Assembly: GCA_963664245.1 (NCBI GenBank)
Contig: OY760934.1
Location: forward strand, 1,550,001 to 1,614,000
Source: GCA-2711565 sp963664245
GTDB lineage: Bacteria; Bacteroidota; Bacteroidia; Bacteroidales; GCA-2711565
DNA length: 64,000 nucleotides
Direction: 5' to 3'
A program made the position numbers and the translations under genes. Below the pieces are notes generated by a model. That model saw only the letters and a program-made list of their open reading frames with translations, searched no databases and was not told the origin of the DNA. How positions within the stretch are numbered: the first letter of the stretch is position 1; each line of letters opens with the position of its first letter. Shown here piece after piece: positions 36,768 through 46,500 of this stretch.

Positions 36768-36829
36768 AAAATATTAATTTTACTGAATATTTAGTTAATT
36801 CAACAGGGAACTACCTGAGCATAGAATTT

Positions 36830-39733
36830 ATGGAAGACAGTAACAGAATAACAAGATTAAGTAAAGCAGCAAGAGAGTTTAATATTGGAATTACAACCAT
36901 TGTAGAATTTTTATCCACAAAAGGATACAAAATTGAAGGTAAACCCAATACCAAGCTTTCGGCTGAAATGTATGACATTTTGGTGCAAGAATTTCAATCT
37001 GATAAAAAGGCGAAAGAAGTTTCCCAAAAAATCGGGTTAGATTATTCACATCATAAGTCGGTTTCTATTGAGGATGCACAAGACCCCGTTGAAGATAATT
37101 TTGATGAGGAGGAAGAGGAAGAAATTTCTATTGACACTCTCAAAAAAGAAGCTCAAAAAGAGTCAAAAGCCGAATTAAAAGGAGAGGAAAAACCTGAACC
37201 GAAACCAGTTGTAGAAGAAAAAGCAGAAGATGTTCCGGAAGAAAACACAGAAGCAAAAAAAGAACCTGCTGAAGAGAATGGCAAACTGAAAGTTTTAGGT
37301 AAAATCGACCTGGATTCCATAAATACTAAAACAAAACCAGCTCGTAAAACGAAGGAAGAAAAAGCCAGGGAAGCTGCAGAAAAAGCAAAAGCCCGCAAAG
37401 AGGCCCAGACAAAAAAAGCAGAAAAACCTAAAGAAGAAGCTCCAAAAGAAAAACCTGAAAAGAAAGAATCCGAACAAGAAAAGCCTAAGCAAGAAGCACA
37501 AAAACCTGCTCCAACACCGCAAACTCCAAAGAAAGAAGAACCCACTAAAAAAGAGGACAATTTTATTCCCACTACATTTAATAAATTAAGTGGCCCAAAA
37601 ATTTTAGATAAAATTGATCTTCCGGAGAAAAAGAAAGAGGAGAAAAAACCGGTGGCTTCTTCTAAAGAAGAAAAAATTGAACCGAAAAAGAAAAGAAGAA
37701 GAATAAAACCGGGAGAAGGCGGTCAACAAAAAGACAAACAACATCAAGACAATAAGCAACATCATCAAAAATTCCAAAAGGGAAAACATCCTAAAAAAGG
37801 ACATAAAATACAACCGAAGCAGGAGCTTTCTGAAGAAGAAATTCAAAAACAGATTAAAGATACGCTTGCACGTTTAAGTTCGCACGGCAAATCCAAAGCG
37901 TCTAAATACCGCCGCCAAAAAAGAGATGCCATCAGCCAAAACATGCAAGACCAGATACAAAAAGCTGAAGAACAAAAAAGCACCATCAAGGTTACCGAAT
38001 TTGTAACGGCAAACGAATTGGCAAACATGATGAATGTTCAGGTAAACGAAATCATATCAACCTGTATGACCCTGGGCATGTTTGTTTCCATCAACCAACG
38101 ACTGGATGCAGAAACCCTGAGTTTGGTTGCCGAAGAATTTGGCTACAAAGTAGAATTTGTAAGTGCCGATGTTCAGGAAGCCATTCTGGAATCGGAAGAA
38201 GAAGACACTCCCGAAGAACAGGAAGACCGTACTCCTATTGTAACGGTGATGGGACATGTTGACCACGGAAAAACCTTATTGCTCGACCACATCCGTAAAA
38301 CGAATGTTGTAGCCGGAGAAGCCGGGGGGATTACCCAGCACATCGGGGCCTACGAAGTTACCTTGGAAAGCGGACAAAAAATAACTTTCCTCGATACTCC
38401 TGGTCACGAAGCATTTACTGCCATGCGTGCACGTGGAGCACAAGTTACCGACGTGGCCATTATTATCATTGCTGCTGACGACAATGTGATGCCTCAAACC
38501 AAAGAGGCCATTAATCACGCGCAGGCAGCCAACGTTCCAATGGTTTTTGCCATTAACAAAATTGATAAACCATCGGCCAACCCGGAGAAAATCAAGGAAG
38601 AACTATCCAAAATGAATATCCTGGTAGAAGACTGGGGCGGAAAATACCAGTGCCAGGAAATCTCAGCCAAAAAAGGCCTGAACGTAGATGTATTACTGGA
38701 AAAAGTTTTACTGGAAGCTGAACTTCTTGAACTTAAAGGCAATCCAAATAAATTAGCTTCGGGAACCGTAGTCGAATCTTCATTGGATAAAGGCCGTGGT
38801 TATGTAGCAAAGATATTGGTTCAAAACGGAACCATCCGCATCGGAGACTTCCTGATTGCAGGCGCAACCTCCGGAAAAGTCAAGGCCATGTACAACGAGC
38901 GTAACCAACTGGTTAAAGAAGCCGGCCCATCAACACCCGTACTTTTATTAGGCTTGAACGGAGCACCACAAGCCGGCGACGGGTTTAATGTTATGCGTGA
39001 TGAACGCGAAGCAAAAGCCATTGCTAACAAACGTTTACAATTACAACGCGAACAAGGCATACGTACCCAAAAACACATTACATTGGATGAAATTGGCCGC
39101 CGTATTGCCATTGGCGATTTCAAAGAACTGAACGTAATTGTTAAAGGTGATGTAGACGGATCGGTTGAAGCTTTATCCGATTCATTAATCAAACTAAGCA
39201 CCGACGAAGTTCAGGTAAACGTAATCCACAAATCGGTAGGTGCCGTAACCGAATCGGATGTATTGTTAGCATCAGCTTCTGACGCAGTAGTTATCGGGTT
39301 CCAGGTTCGTCCTTCGGTAGGAGCACGTAAACTAGCCGAATCCGAACAAATCGACATCCGCCTGTACTCCATTATTTACCAAGCTATTGAAGAATTAAAA
39401 TCGGCCATAGAAGGGATGTTATCACCAGATATCGAAGAAAAAATTGTTTGTAATATCGAAATCCGTGAGGTATTTAAAATCTCTAAAGTTGGAACCATTG
39501 CAGGTTGTATGGTCCTCGACGGAAAAGTTACCCGTAACACCAAGGTCAGGGTTATCCGCGACGGCATTGTGGTTTACACCGGATTACTCGGATCACTCAA
39601 ACGCTTTAAAGATGACGTTAAAGAAGTTCAATCTGGTTATGAATGCGGTTTGAACATCGAGAATTTCAACGACATCAAAGTCGGTGACATCATCGAAGGC
39701 TACGAACAAGTAGAAATCAAACGGAAATTGTAA
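36830..39733 (+). CDS. infB: Translation initiation factor IF-2
   Basis: The 967-residue GTPase places initiator tRNA on the 30S subunit. A short N-terminal IF2-N domain (about 5-55) is followed by a long low-complexity Lys/Glu/Pro region (about 75-340, including a Gln/His-rich patch) and a second IF2-N-like segment (about 385-440). The GTPase domain starts near residue 474 with VTVMGHVDHGKTLLLDHIRK, then GGITQHIGAYEV, DTPGHEAFTAMRARG and NKIDKPSANPEK. The C-terminal domains end FNDIKVGDIIEGYEQVEIKR. It ends the operon and has a strong terminator. Confidence 0.97.
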   Translation: MEDSNRITRLSKAAREFNIGITTIVEFLSTKGYKIEGKPNTKLSAEMYDILVQEFQSDKKAKEVSQKIGLDYSHHKSVSIEDAQDPVEDNFDEEEEEEISIDTLKKEAQKESKAELKGEEKPEPKPVVEEKAEDVPEENTEAKKEPAEENGKLKVLGKIDLDSINTKTKPARKTKEEKAREAAEKAKARKEAQTKKAEKPKEEAPKEKPEKKESEQEKPKQEAQKPAPTPQTPKKEEPTKKEDNFIPTTFNKLSGPKILDKIDLPEKKKEEKKPVASSKEEKIEPKKKRRRIKPGEGGQQKDKQHQDNKQHHQKFQKGKHPKKGHKIQPKQELSEEEIQKQIKDTLARLSSHGKSKASKYRRQKRDAISQNMQDQIQKAEEQKSTIKVTEFVTANELANMMNVQVNEIISTCMTLGMFVSINQRLDAETLSLVAEEFGYKVEFVSADVQEAILESEEEDTPEEQEDRTPIVTVMGHVDHGKTLLLDHIRKTNVVAGEAGGITQHIGAYEVTLESGQKITFLDTPGHEAFTAMRARGAQVTDVAIIIIAADDNVMPQTKEAINHAQAANVPMVFAINKIDKPSANPEKIKEELSKMNILVEDWGGKYQCQEISAKKGLNVDVLLEKVLLEAELLELKGNPNKLASGTVVESSLDKGRGYVAKILVQNGTIRIGDFLIAGATSGKVKAMYNERNQLVKEAGPSTPVLLLGLNGAPQAGDGFNVMRDEREAKAIANKRLQLQREQGIRTQKHITLDEIGRRIAIGDFKELNVIVKGDVDGSVEALSDSLIKLSTDEVQVNVIHKSVGAVTESDVLLASASDAVVIGFQVRPSVGARKLAESEQIDIRLYSIIYQAIEELKSAIEGMLSPDIEEKIVCNIEIREVFKISKVGTIAGCMVLDGKVTRNTKVRVIRDGIVVYTGLLGSLKRFKDDVKEVQSGYECGLNIENFNDIKVGDIIEGYEQVEIKRKL

Positions 39734-39753
39734 TATTTACTCCATAAAAGATT

Positions 39754-39788
39754 AAACCCATTCTTGAAAAAGGATGGGTTTTTGTTTT
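39754..39788 (+). terminator. Intrinsic terminator after infB
   Basis: AAACCCATTCTT and AAGGATGGGTTT form a 12-bp stem (one wobble) with a short loop, followed by TTTGTTTTT. Confidence 0.9.
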
Positions 39789-39908
39789 TCCCTCCTTAAT
39801 TAAAACCATTCTAAATATTAAAAAAATATGGTTTAAAACTTTGACCGAGCTCTTTCTTGAACTACATTTGCATTGTAACAATTTGATTATCAATAAGGTA
39901 TGACTATT

Positions 39909-39925
39909 ATTCAAACGTTTGAAAT
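39909..39925. promoter_or_regulatory. Palindromic operator candidate upstream of the ferredoxin/AOR operon
   Basis: ATTCAAACGTTTGAAAT contains the perfect 14-bp palindrome TTCAAACGTTTGAA. The same 17 bases recur at 51523-51539 upstream of fur. It lies 38 bp before the ferredoxin ATG. The half-sites (CAAAC/GTTTG) have the size expected for a TetR-like dimeric repressor site; the regulator is not identifiable here. Confidence 0.6.
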
Positions 39926-39963
39926 AGGTGTTTGAGAGAAATTTAACTAGAAAAACTAACAAA

Positions 39964-40374
39964 ATGAAACTGTCTATTATTGATTCGGATCGATGCGTGG
40001 GATGTCAAAGCTGTATGTTTGCCTGCTCGCGAAGAAACGGGAAAGCCGGATTAAGCAATTCCAGTATCATGATAAAATCAAAAGGCGGAATTGAAACCGG
40101 CTTCATGGTTATTGTTTGTAGTTCATGCATGGATGCCCCTTGTGCCCGGGTATGCCCAACCAATGCACTAACGCAAAACGAAACCGGAGGTGTAAAACTT
40201 GACCCGGCGAAATGTATCGGATGTGGATTCTGTAAAGAAGCCTGCATTATTGATGCCGTTCATTGGGATACCGAGAAGGAGAAACCTGTAATTTGTGTTC
40301 AATGCGGATATTGTGTGCCTTACTGTCCGCACGGAGTAATTGAATTGATAAAAGATAAGAAACATGCCAGTTAA
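39964..40374 (+). CDS. Four-cluster ferredoxin, electron-transfer partner of the aldehyde oxidoreductase
   Basis: I use the ATG at 39964 (MKLSIIDSDRCVGCQSC, 136 residues); the longer frame from 39928 adds residues encoded next to the palindrome. Sixteen cysteines form four [4Fe-4S] sites: Cys11/14/17/21, 52/55/60/64, 84/87/90/94 and 111/114/117/121. This resembles the small ferredoxin-like subunits (AorA, YdhY) encoded with AOR-type catalytic subunits. The gene overlaps the AOR gene by 11 bp, so the two are made together and probably form a complex. There is no Tat or Sec signal, so it is cytoplasmic. Confidence 0.93.
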   Translation: MKLSIIDSDRCVGCQSCMFACSRRNGKAGLSNSSIMIKSKGGIETGFMVIVCSSCMDAPCARVCPTNALTQNETGGVKLDPAKCIGCGFCKEACIIDAVHWDTEKEKPVICVQCGYCVPYCPHGVIELIKDKKHAS

Positions 40375-42127
40375 TACGTTCCATCGGGTTCTATATATCG
40401 ATTTAACCCAAAACAGTTTTGAGATTAAAAACCGTAAAGAGTTATTCACCAAATATATTGGGGGAACCGGTGTTGCCATCAAACTCCTCCAGGAAGAATG
40501 CCCCGAGGGGGTTGATCCTTACGCTCCCGAAGCCCCTATCATCTTGGCCATTGGACCGTTAACCGGGGTTTTTCCGTTGGCCAGTAAAACGGTTGCCATG
40601 TTTAAATCTCCCCTAACGGGAAATCTTGGCGAGAGCCATGCCGGAGGACGAAGTGCTGTAGCTATCCGCATGGCCGGTTATGGAGCTATTGTAATCAAAG
40701 GAAAAAGTGTCCGCCCGGTTTACCTGTCTATTCACGACAATAAAGTTTTCTTTAAAGATGCCACTACTATCTGGAAAATGTCAAGTTCATTTACCGCCGG
40801 ACGAATTATCCGCCAACGCGAAGATGATTCAGGATTCCGCTCCATTATGCGTATCGGGCAAGGCGGCGAAAACATGGTTTCGTATGCCGCCGTTACCACC
40901 GAAACTTACCGCCATTTTGGGCGTTTAGGATTGGGAGCTGTTTTTGGTTCGAAAATGGTTAAAGGAATCAATATTTCCGGCAAACGCTCCATCAATGTTA
41001 GCGACCGCAAAACCTATCGTAAACTTTATAAAAAATTATACGATGATGCAGTGAGTTCGCCTTTAATGAAAAAATACCACGATTTAGGAACTGCAGGCAA
41101 TGTAAGCAGCTTAAATGAGCTAAATGCCCTCCCGACAAAAAACGTTACACAAAGCCGTTTGAAAGGCGTTGAAAATATATCGGGCGAACACCTGGCCAAA
41201 CATTTTCTTGGCCGACGTGTGGCTTGTGCCCATTGTCCCGTAGGATGTATTCACCTGGCTACCATACGCGAGCCCTCAGAACACGAAGAACACTTTTACA
41301 AAACCTCAATGGTGGGCTACGATTTTGAGCTGGTTTATGCCCTAGGATCTATGGTTGGTATTTCCGACCCGGAAGACATGCTTAAACTGATCGACCAGGT
41401 TGAAAAATACGGCATCGATGCCATGAGCACAGGAGTTATCATGGCTTGGGCCACAGAAATGTTCCTGAAAGGAAAAATCAACGAAGAACATACCGACGGG
41501 CTAAAACTAAATTGGGGAGACGGAAAAACCTACCGCAAAATGGTGAAAAAAATCGTTCTCCAGGAAAATGAATTCTACCAGGCTCTTGCCAAAGGAAGCG
41601 AATATGCCGCTGAAAAATATGGGGGGTTGGAATTTGCCATGGCCTTTGGTAAAAACGAAATGGCCGGCTACCACACCGGTCCCGCAGCTTATCTTGGCTT
41701 TTTGATCGGAGCGCGTCACAGCCACCTGGACAATGCCGGTTATTCGCTCGATCAAAAAGACATGATCGACAATCCGTTGGAGCCGCACCAGGTAATTGAC
41801 AAACTGGTAAAAGAAGAAGGACTGCGTCAGTTGTTATCCTCGCTAACGGTTTGTTTCTTTGCCCGTGGGATCTACAATATTGAGGTGATCCGGGATACAC
41901 TAAAAGAAATCGGCCTGGATTTGAGCACCGATGAATTAAACCAAATTGGCGAAGAAATTTATTTAGACAAGTACCGTTTTAAATTCCGCGAAGGATTTGA
42001 TTTCAAGAAAATGAACGTTCCGAAACGGATTTATGAAACCAAAGACTTAACGGGACTAATTACCCCTGAATTTATTCAGGAAGGTTTAAGATATGCCGAA
42101 GAGAAAATAAAATCTTCGGTGGGTTAA
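40364..42127 (+). CDS. Aldehyde:ferredoxin oxidoreductase family protein (tungsto/molybdopterin enzyme)
   Basis: The 587-residue protein matches the AOR family in length and motifs: N-terminal VLYIDLTQNSFEIKNRKELF and TKYIGGTGVAIKLLQEE, the pterin-binding GNLGESHAGGRSAVAIRMAG, and the proximal [4Fe-4S] ligands in CAHCPVGC (Cys288, 291, 295) with a fourth at Cys497 (LTVCFFARG). Such enzymes bind a bis-pterin tungsten (or molybdenum) cofactor and interconvert aldehydes or related substrates with acids using ferredoxin. The overlapping four-cluster ferredoxin is the obvious partner. Substrate and metal cannot be read from sequence; no cofactor or tungstate transport genes are in the window. Confidence 0.92.
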   Translation: MPVNTFHRVLYIDLTQNSFEIKNRKELFTKYIGGTGVAIKLLQEECPEGVDPYAPEAPIILAIGPLTGVFPLASKTVAMFKSPLTGNLGESHAGGRSAVAIRMAGYGAIVIKGKSVRPVYLSIHDNKVFFKDATTIWKMSSSFTAGRIIRQREDDSGFRSIMRIGQGGENMVSYAAVTTETYRHFGRLGLGAVFGSKMVKGINISGKRSINVSDRKTYRKLYKKLYDDAVSSPLMKKYHDLGTAGNVSSLNELNALPTKNVTQSRLKGVENISGEHLAKHFLGRRVACAHCPVGCIHLATIREPSEHEEHFYKTSMVGYDFELVYALGSMVGISDPEDMLKLIDQVEKYGIDAMSTGVIMAWATEMFLKGKINEEHTDGLKLNWGDGKTYRKMVKKIVLQENEFYQALAKGSEYAAEKYGGLEFAMAFGKNEMAGYHTGPAAYLGFLIGARHSHLDNAGYSLDQKDMIDNPLEPHQVIDKLVKEEGLRQLLSSLTVCFFARGIYNIEVIRDTLKEIGLDLSTDELNQIGEEIYLDKYRFKFREGFDFKKMNVPKRIYETKDLTGLITPEFIQEGLRYAEEKIKSSVG

Positions 42128-42142
42128 TGCAAGCAAAACGAG

Positions 42143-42169
42143 AGGGTGCCTGAAATGGTGCCCTTTTTT
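42143..42169 (+). terminator. Intrinsic terminator after the AOR gene
   Basis: AGGGTGCC and GGTGCCCT pair with two wobble pairs around a TGAAAT loop, followed by a T-run, 16 bp after the stop. Confidence 0.8.
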
Positions 42170-42281
42170 ATTTCAAATCTTTCCGCAAAACTCTTTACAC
42201 TGTAAAAGATATTAGATTATTGTTTACATTTATTTTCAAATTATTACTTAAAAGTTCATTCTTATTTTTTACTTATGTTCT

Positions 42282-43103
42282 ATGAAAGCAATAGTTAAAC
42301 CTGTACTAAGCATTACTTTATGGTTAACATCTCTAACAAACCTATTCTCCCAAAGTGATTATTTTATCACTTATAGTGGCGACTCTATTTCAAACATTAG
42401 CATTAAAGAATTTCCGGTAAAGATTGATAATTTCTTCGTGAATCTTTATAATAAACGTTTAAGCATAAGGTATGAAGACCTGAAAATCGTTTATACTGAT
42501 TCAAAGAAGAATAAAGAAAAGAAAGAAGATTACAGCAATATTGTAAGATATTCTGTAAACGGAATGCTTTACCATACCTACCACTCAAGACCTATACCAT
42601 ACAGCGAAGGGAAAATTGTATTTGATAAAATAATTACGGTTCCCGGAAAAAATAAAGAAGAATTATACAACTTAATCAAAAGCTGGGTCATTAACCGTTA
42701 TAGTTTAACGGCCGGAAAAATGGATCAAGTTCTGATTGAAGACACCCAGAATTATAAAATTGGAATTAATAATATTTTAGGAGGAACACAAACTACTAAA
42801 AACGCAAAAAATACAGTGTTCTCAAACTGGTTGCGGTACAACCTCGAAATAAGGGTCAAAGACGAACGATGCAGAATTACCATTTCAGATTTTAGTTATC
42901 ATTACGAAACAGGGTTCATCTTCAATGACCTAACTAAAACCCCGCATGAACTAAAAGCGGAACAAATTGCCAATGAATGGCGTGATGAAAAAGGAACTAT
43001 TTTCAGTCATTTATACCGGGGGTGGATGCTTATTTTTTATTATTCAGATGAAATATTAAACTCCTTTGAAAAAGAAATTCTCAAAAAAGACGATGATTGG
43101 TAA
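42282..43103 (+). CDS. Secreted DUF4468-domain protein of unknown function
   Basis: The 273-residue protein has a signal peptide (PVLSITLWLTSLTNLFSQSD) and a region (about 108-215) with GKIVFDKIITVPGKNKEELY and LIKSWVINRY, the hallmark of DUF4468, a TBP-like fold found in exported Bacteroidota proteins. No enzymatic motif is visible. It stands alone: an upstream gap of about 110 bp after the AOR terminator and a perfect palindrome 5 bp after its stop. Function unknown. Confidence 0.75.
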   Translation: MKAIVKPVLSITLWLTSLTNLFSQSDYFITYSGDSISNISIKEFPVKIDNFFVNLYNKRLSIRYEDLKIVYTDSKKNKEKKEDYSNIVRYSVNGMLYHTYHSRPIPYSEGKIVFDKIITVPGKNKEELYNLIKSWVINRYSLTAGKMDQVLIEDTQNYKIGINNILGGTQTTKNAKNTVFSNWLRYNLEIRVKDERCRITISDFSYHYETGFIFNDLTKTPHELKAEQIANEWRDEKGTIFSHLYRGWMLIFYYSDEILNSFEKEILKKDDDW

Positions 43104-43108
43104 AACAA

Positions 43109-43138
43109 AACGGGTTCAACCTTAAGGTTGAACCCGTT
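43109..43138 (+). repeat. Perfect 30-bp palindrome, probable terminator
   Basis: Each half reads AACGGGTTCAACCTT. It begins 5 bp after the DUF4468 stop. The T-run follows only after 10 further bases, so terminator function is likely but not textbook. It resembles in design the 34-bp palindrome at 48269-48302. Confidence 0.7.
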
Positions 43139-43154
43139 AAATTATATCTTTTTT

Positions 43155-43208
43155 TTAGCTAAAGAATGTCTGCTTTCGGTCGGAACCAACAAAAATAACG
43201 GTAATTGC
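43155..43208 (-). pseudogene. Relic of a purA 3' end
   Basis: On the minus strand these 18 codons read AITVIFVGSDRKQTFFS and stop. The C-terminus of the intact PurA at 49665-49718 reads PITVISVGPDRKQTLFR and stop: 12 of 17 residues and 41 of 54 bases agree, with many differences at third codon positions. It therefore looks like the end of a once-functional, diverged purA copy rather than a recent duplication. The similarity stops abruptly at 43208, where a transposase-like relic begins. Confidence 0.65.
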
Positions 43209-43354
43209 TCTCCGCTTCTTATCAAATAATAATGGTGGATGAGACTGTACTTTTTGCACACAGCCCCTATTTTATCCCTTTCCTCTTTGAAATGATTTCT
43301 GCAAGCCTCTTCGCTATTAAAACATACAGTAAAGGTATTTTTTACCTCCTCGCT
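43209..43354 (-). pseudogene. Relic resembling the N-terminus of an IS1595-type transposase
   Basis: The minus strand holds an open frame without an ATG containing FNSEEACRNHFKEERDKIG then AVCKKY and HHYYL. IS1595-family transposases begin with a similar segment (EEACRxHFKExRDxxGVVCKKC, then HYWL) that forms a zinc ribbon. Here the second Cys is Tyr, the frame has no start codon, and the rest of the transposase is missing. I judged the family by eye, so it is moderately sure. It abuts the purA relic. Confidence 0.45.
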
Positions 43355-43592
43355 TTAGACCACTTAAATACAACAATTTACTTTTAATTATGGATATTTT
43401 CGGATATTCAATTAAACACACTTGTATTATATATATAACTAAATCTTAAAATTTGTTAAAATTTTTAAACTAATGTTAAAAATATGTTAATTTTTTTCAT
43501 ACATTTCTACCCAATTTTAAGTACACCATTTAATAGTATGCTTAATGTGTCGTGAGCTTTGTTACTTTTATTATTAACTAATTTTTTTATGT
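43355..43592. other. AT-rich leader region before the second susC
   Basis: No gene is visible. The stretch is very AT-rich with runs of A and T; a weak -7-like TACTTTTA lies at 43563-43570. No adjacent sigma or anti-sigma gene and no strong hairpin was found. Confidence 0.5.
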
Positions 43593-46500
43593 ATGAGAAA
43601 GTTTACAATTTGGCTATCATGCTTGTTTGTAATGGCAAGCATTGGATTTGCTTATGCGCAAACCAAAACTATTACAGGTAAAATAACCAGTGCTAGTGAT
43701 GGAATGCCAATTCCAGGTGTTACGGTAATGGTTCCAGGAACAACAACAGGAACCACTACTGATCTTGATGGTAAGTACGTTATCACAATTGATAACAAGG
43801 TTACCAAATTACGTTTTCAATACATGGGGATGATTACCCAAGAAATCTTAATTGAAAACAACACTACAATCAATGTTGTAATGAAGGAAGACTTGTTACA
43901 ACTAGATGAAGTTATTGTGGTTGCGTATGGGTCTGCCAGCAAAAGCGGATTTACCGGTTCAGCTTCCCAGGTAAGTTCTGAAAAGATCGAATCCCGCCCC
44001 ATTTCAAACATTACCAGTGCTATTGAAGGGCAAGCTGCCGGGATACAAGTTACAGCGGGCGACGGTCAACCAGGTTCCAGTCAGGATATCCGTGTACGTG
44101 GTTTTGGATCTTATACAGCAGAGAATGCGCCTCTTTACGTTATTGACGGAATTCCCTTCGATGGGCAATTTAGTTCAATCAACCCTCAAGACATTGAAAC
44201 TTTAACTATTCTTAAGGATGCATCTTCTACCGCACTTTACGGTAGCAGGGCCGCCAACGGCGTTGTATTAATTACAACCAAAAAAGGTAAACTGGGCGAA
44301 GGCCAGCTTACATTTGATGTTTCTTATGGTTTTGTTAGCCGTGCGCAAAAAGAGTATGACCGTATCGGACCTGACGATTATTATGAAATCATGTGGGAAA
44401 GTTTAAGAAACAGTTACTTAGGTAGCCATACTTTAGAAGAAGCAAACACAATGGCTTCTAGTGGCGGCAATGATGGGATTTATGCACAACTGGTATACAA
44501 CCCTTACAATGTTGCAAATGATGAAATCGTACTTACCAATGGACAACTTAATCCAAATGCAAAGTTGCTGTATGCGGATGATTTAGATTGGCTGGGTGCA
44601 GTTACCAAACCCGGTAACAGAACCAATTACAACCTTACTTATTCTGGGGCAACCACAAAAGCTGATTATTTTATTTCTCTTGGCTATTTGGAAGAAAACG
44701 GCTGGATTATAGAATCTAACTTCAACCGTTACTCAGGACGTGCAAATGTAAACTTTAAAGCTAACAATTGGCTTAAAACAGGTTTTAATTTAAACTTTGC
44801 CCATTCAAAAGGAGATCAGGCACAAACAGCTTCGGATCAAAATAATTCAGTAGTGAACCCGATCCGGTTTACCAGACAAATGGGGCCTATTTATCCTATT
44901 CATGCCCACAATGAAGACGGATCTTATGTATTGGATGACAATGGCGATGAAGTATTTGATTTAGGTAGCCGTGCTTCAGGCGCGAGTTCCGGACGCCATA
45001 TTGTAGCAGAAATCCTTTGGGATATGGATGTTGATGAAATCACTTCTATTGGAGCCAAAGCTTATGTTGACATCAACCTGACCCGAAACTTAAAGTTTAC
45101 TTCCAATTACGGTTGGGATCAAAGAATCTTCGCTAATAAAAGAGTTAACAATGGAATTGTTGGAGATGGAGCCCCCGGCGGAAGATCATACCGTACTCAT
45201 ACCAAAACAACCACCAAAACTTTTAACCAGATTTTGAATTACACCAAAACATTTGCCGGGGTTCATAATTTCTCCGGTTTAATCGGTCACGAATCTTATG
45301 ATCTTAATTACGAGGTGTTTAGCGGATCAAAAACCGAAACAATAATGGATGGAAACATTGAGTTTGACAACTACGTAAATCTCAATGCAATACACACGCG
45401 GCTTGACAAAGAAGGCCTTGAAAGCTATTTCTCCCGTTTCAATTATGATTATAACGGAAAATACTTCCTTTCTGCCTCTTATCGTAGAGACGGTTCATCA
45501 AGATTTTACAAAGATAGCAGATGGGGAGATTTCTGGTCAGTTGGTGGTGCATGGAGAATTGACCAGGAAGATTTTATGGATCAATTTGATTGGATCAACA
45601 TGTTAAAACTTAGAGCATCTTACGGACAAGTAGGGAACAACAAAGGTATTGGCTATTATCCCTGGCAGGCATTATATGAGTTGGGGTGGAATAACCAATT
45701 CGATGCCGGTATTTACCAGGCATCTTTAGCTGCTCGTGACTTGGTTTGGGAATCAAATAACGCCTTTGATATTGCATTGGAATTTGGAATATTCAATAAA
45801 TTATTTGGTACCATTGAATATTATAACCGTGCCTCTGAAGATCTGATTTTTGAAGTACCTTTACCACCTTCATTGGGTCTTGATGATGTACTGAAAAACA
45901 TTGGCCAACTTGTTAACAGAGGGTTCGAACTTACTGTTAATTATGAAGCCATGAAAAGGAAAGATTTTAAATGGGACATTAGTGCCAACTTTTCCACCTT
46001 ACATAACGAATTCACAAAAATGCCACAGAAAGAAATCATTAATGGCACTAAAAAGTTAATGGTTGGCAAAGGTCTTTATGATTTTTGGTTATTCGATTGG
46101 TACGGGGTAAACCCGGATAATGGAGATGCCCTTTATATAGCTAATGACGTAGAAGGCGAAGACGTATTTATTATTGGAAATGACACGGTAACCCCTAATT
46201 TTGAAAATGCTAAAGAGCATTATGCCGGTTCTGCAATCCCGGATTTAATGGGATCTATAACCAATACCTTATCGTATAAAAATTTCGAGTTATCGTTCAT
46301 GTTCACTTACCAAATTGGAGGAAAAGTGATAGACTACAACTACAAAAGCATAATGAGCTCCGGTACCTACGGAACCGCATTATCTACAGACATTCTTGAC
46401 CGTTGGCAAAACCCCGGAGACATTACCAATGTTCCCAGGATGGATGCCGGCGAAACGACGAACTTCAATGGTACTTCTGACCGTTGGTTAACCGATGCTT

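Noticed and set aside
37153..37572. 139-codon minus-strand frame inside infB
   Set aside because: It is the reverse of the Lys/Glu/Pro-rich low-complexity region; the Ser/Phe-rich translation is an artefact of base composition.
43205..43387. 60-codon plus-strand frame upstream of the second susC
   Set aside because: It is antisense to the transposase-like relic, has no promoter or ribosome-binding site, and resembles no known protein.
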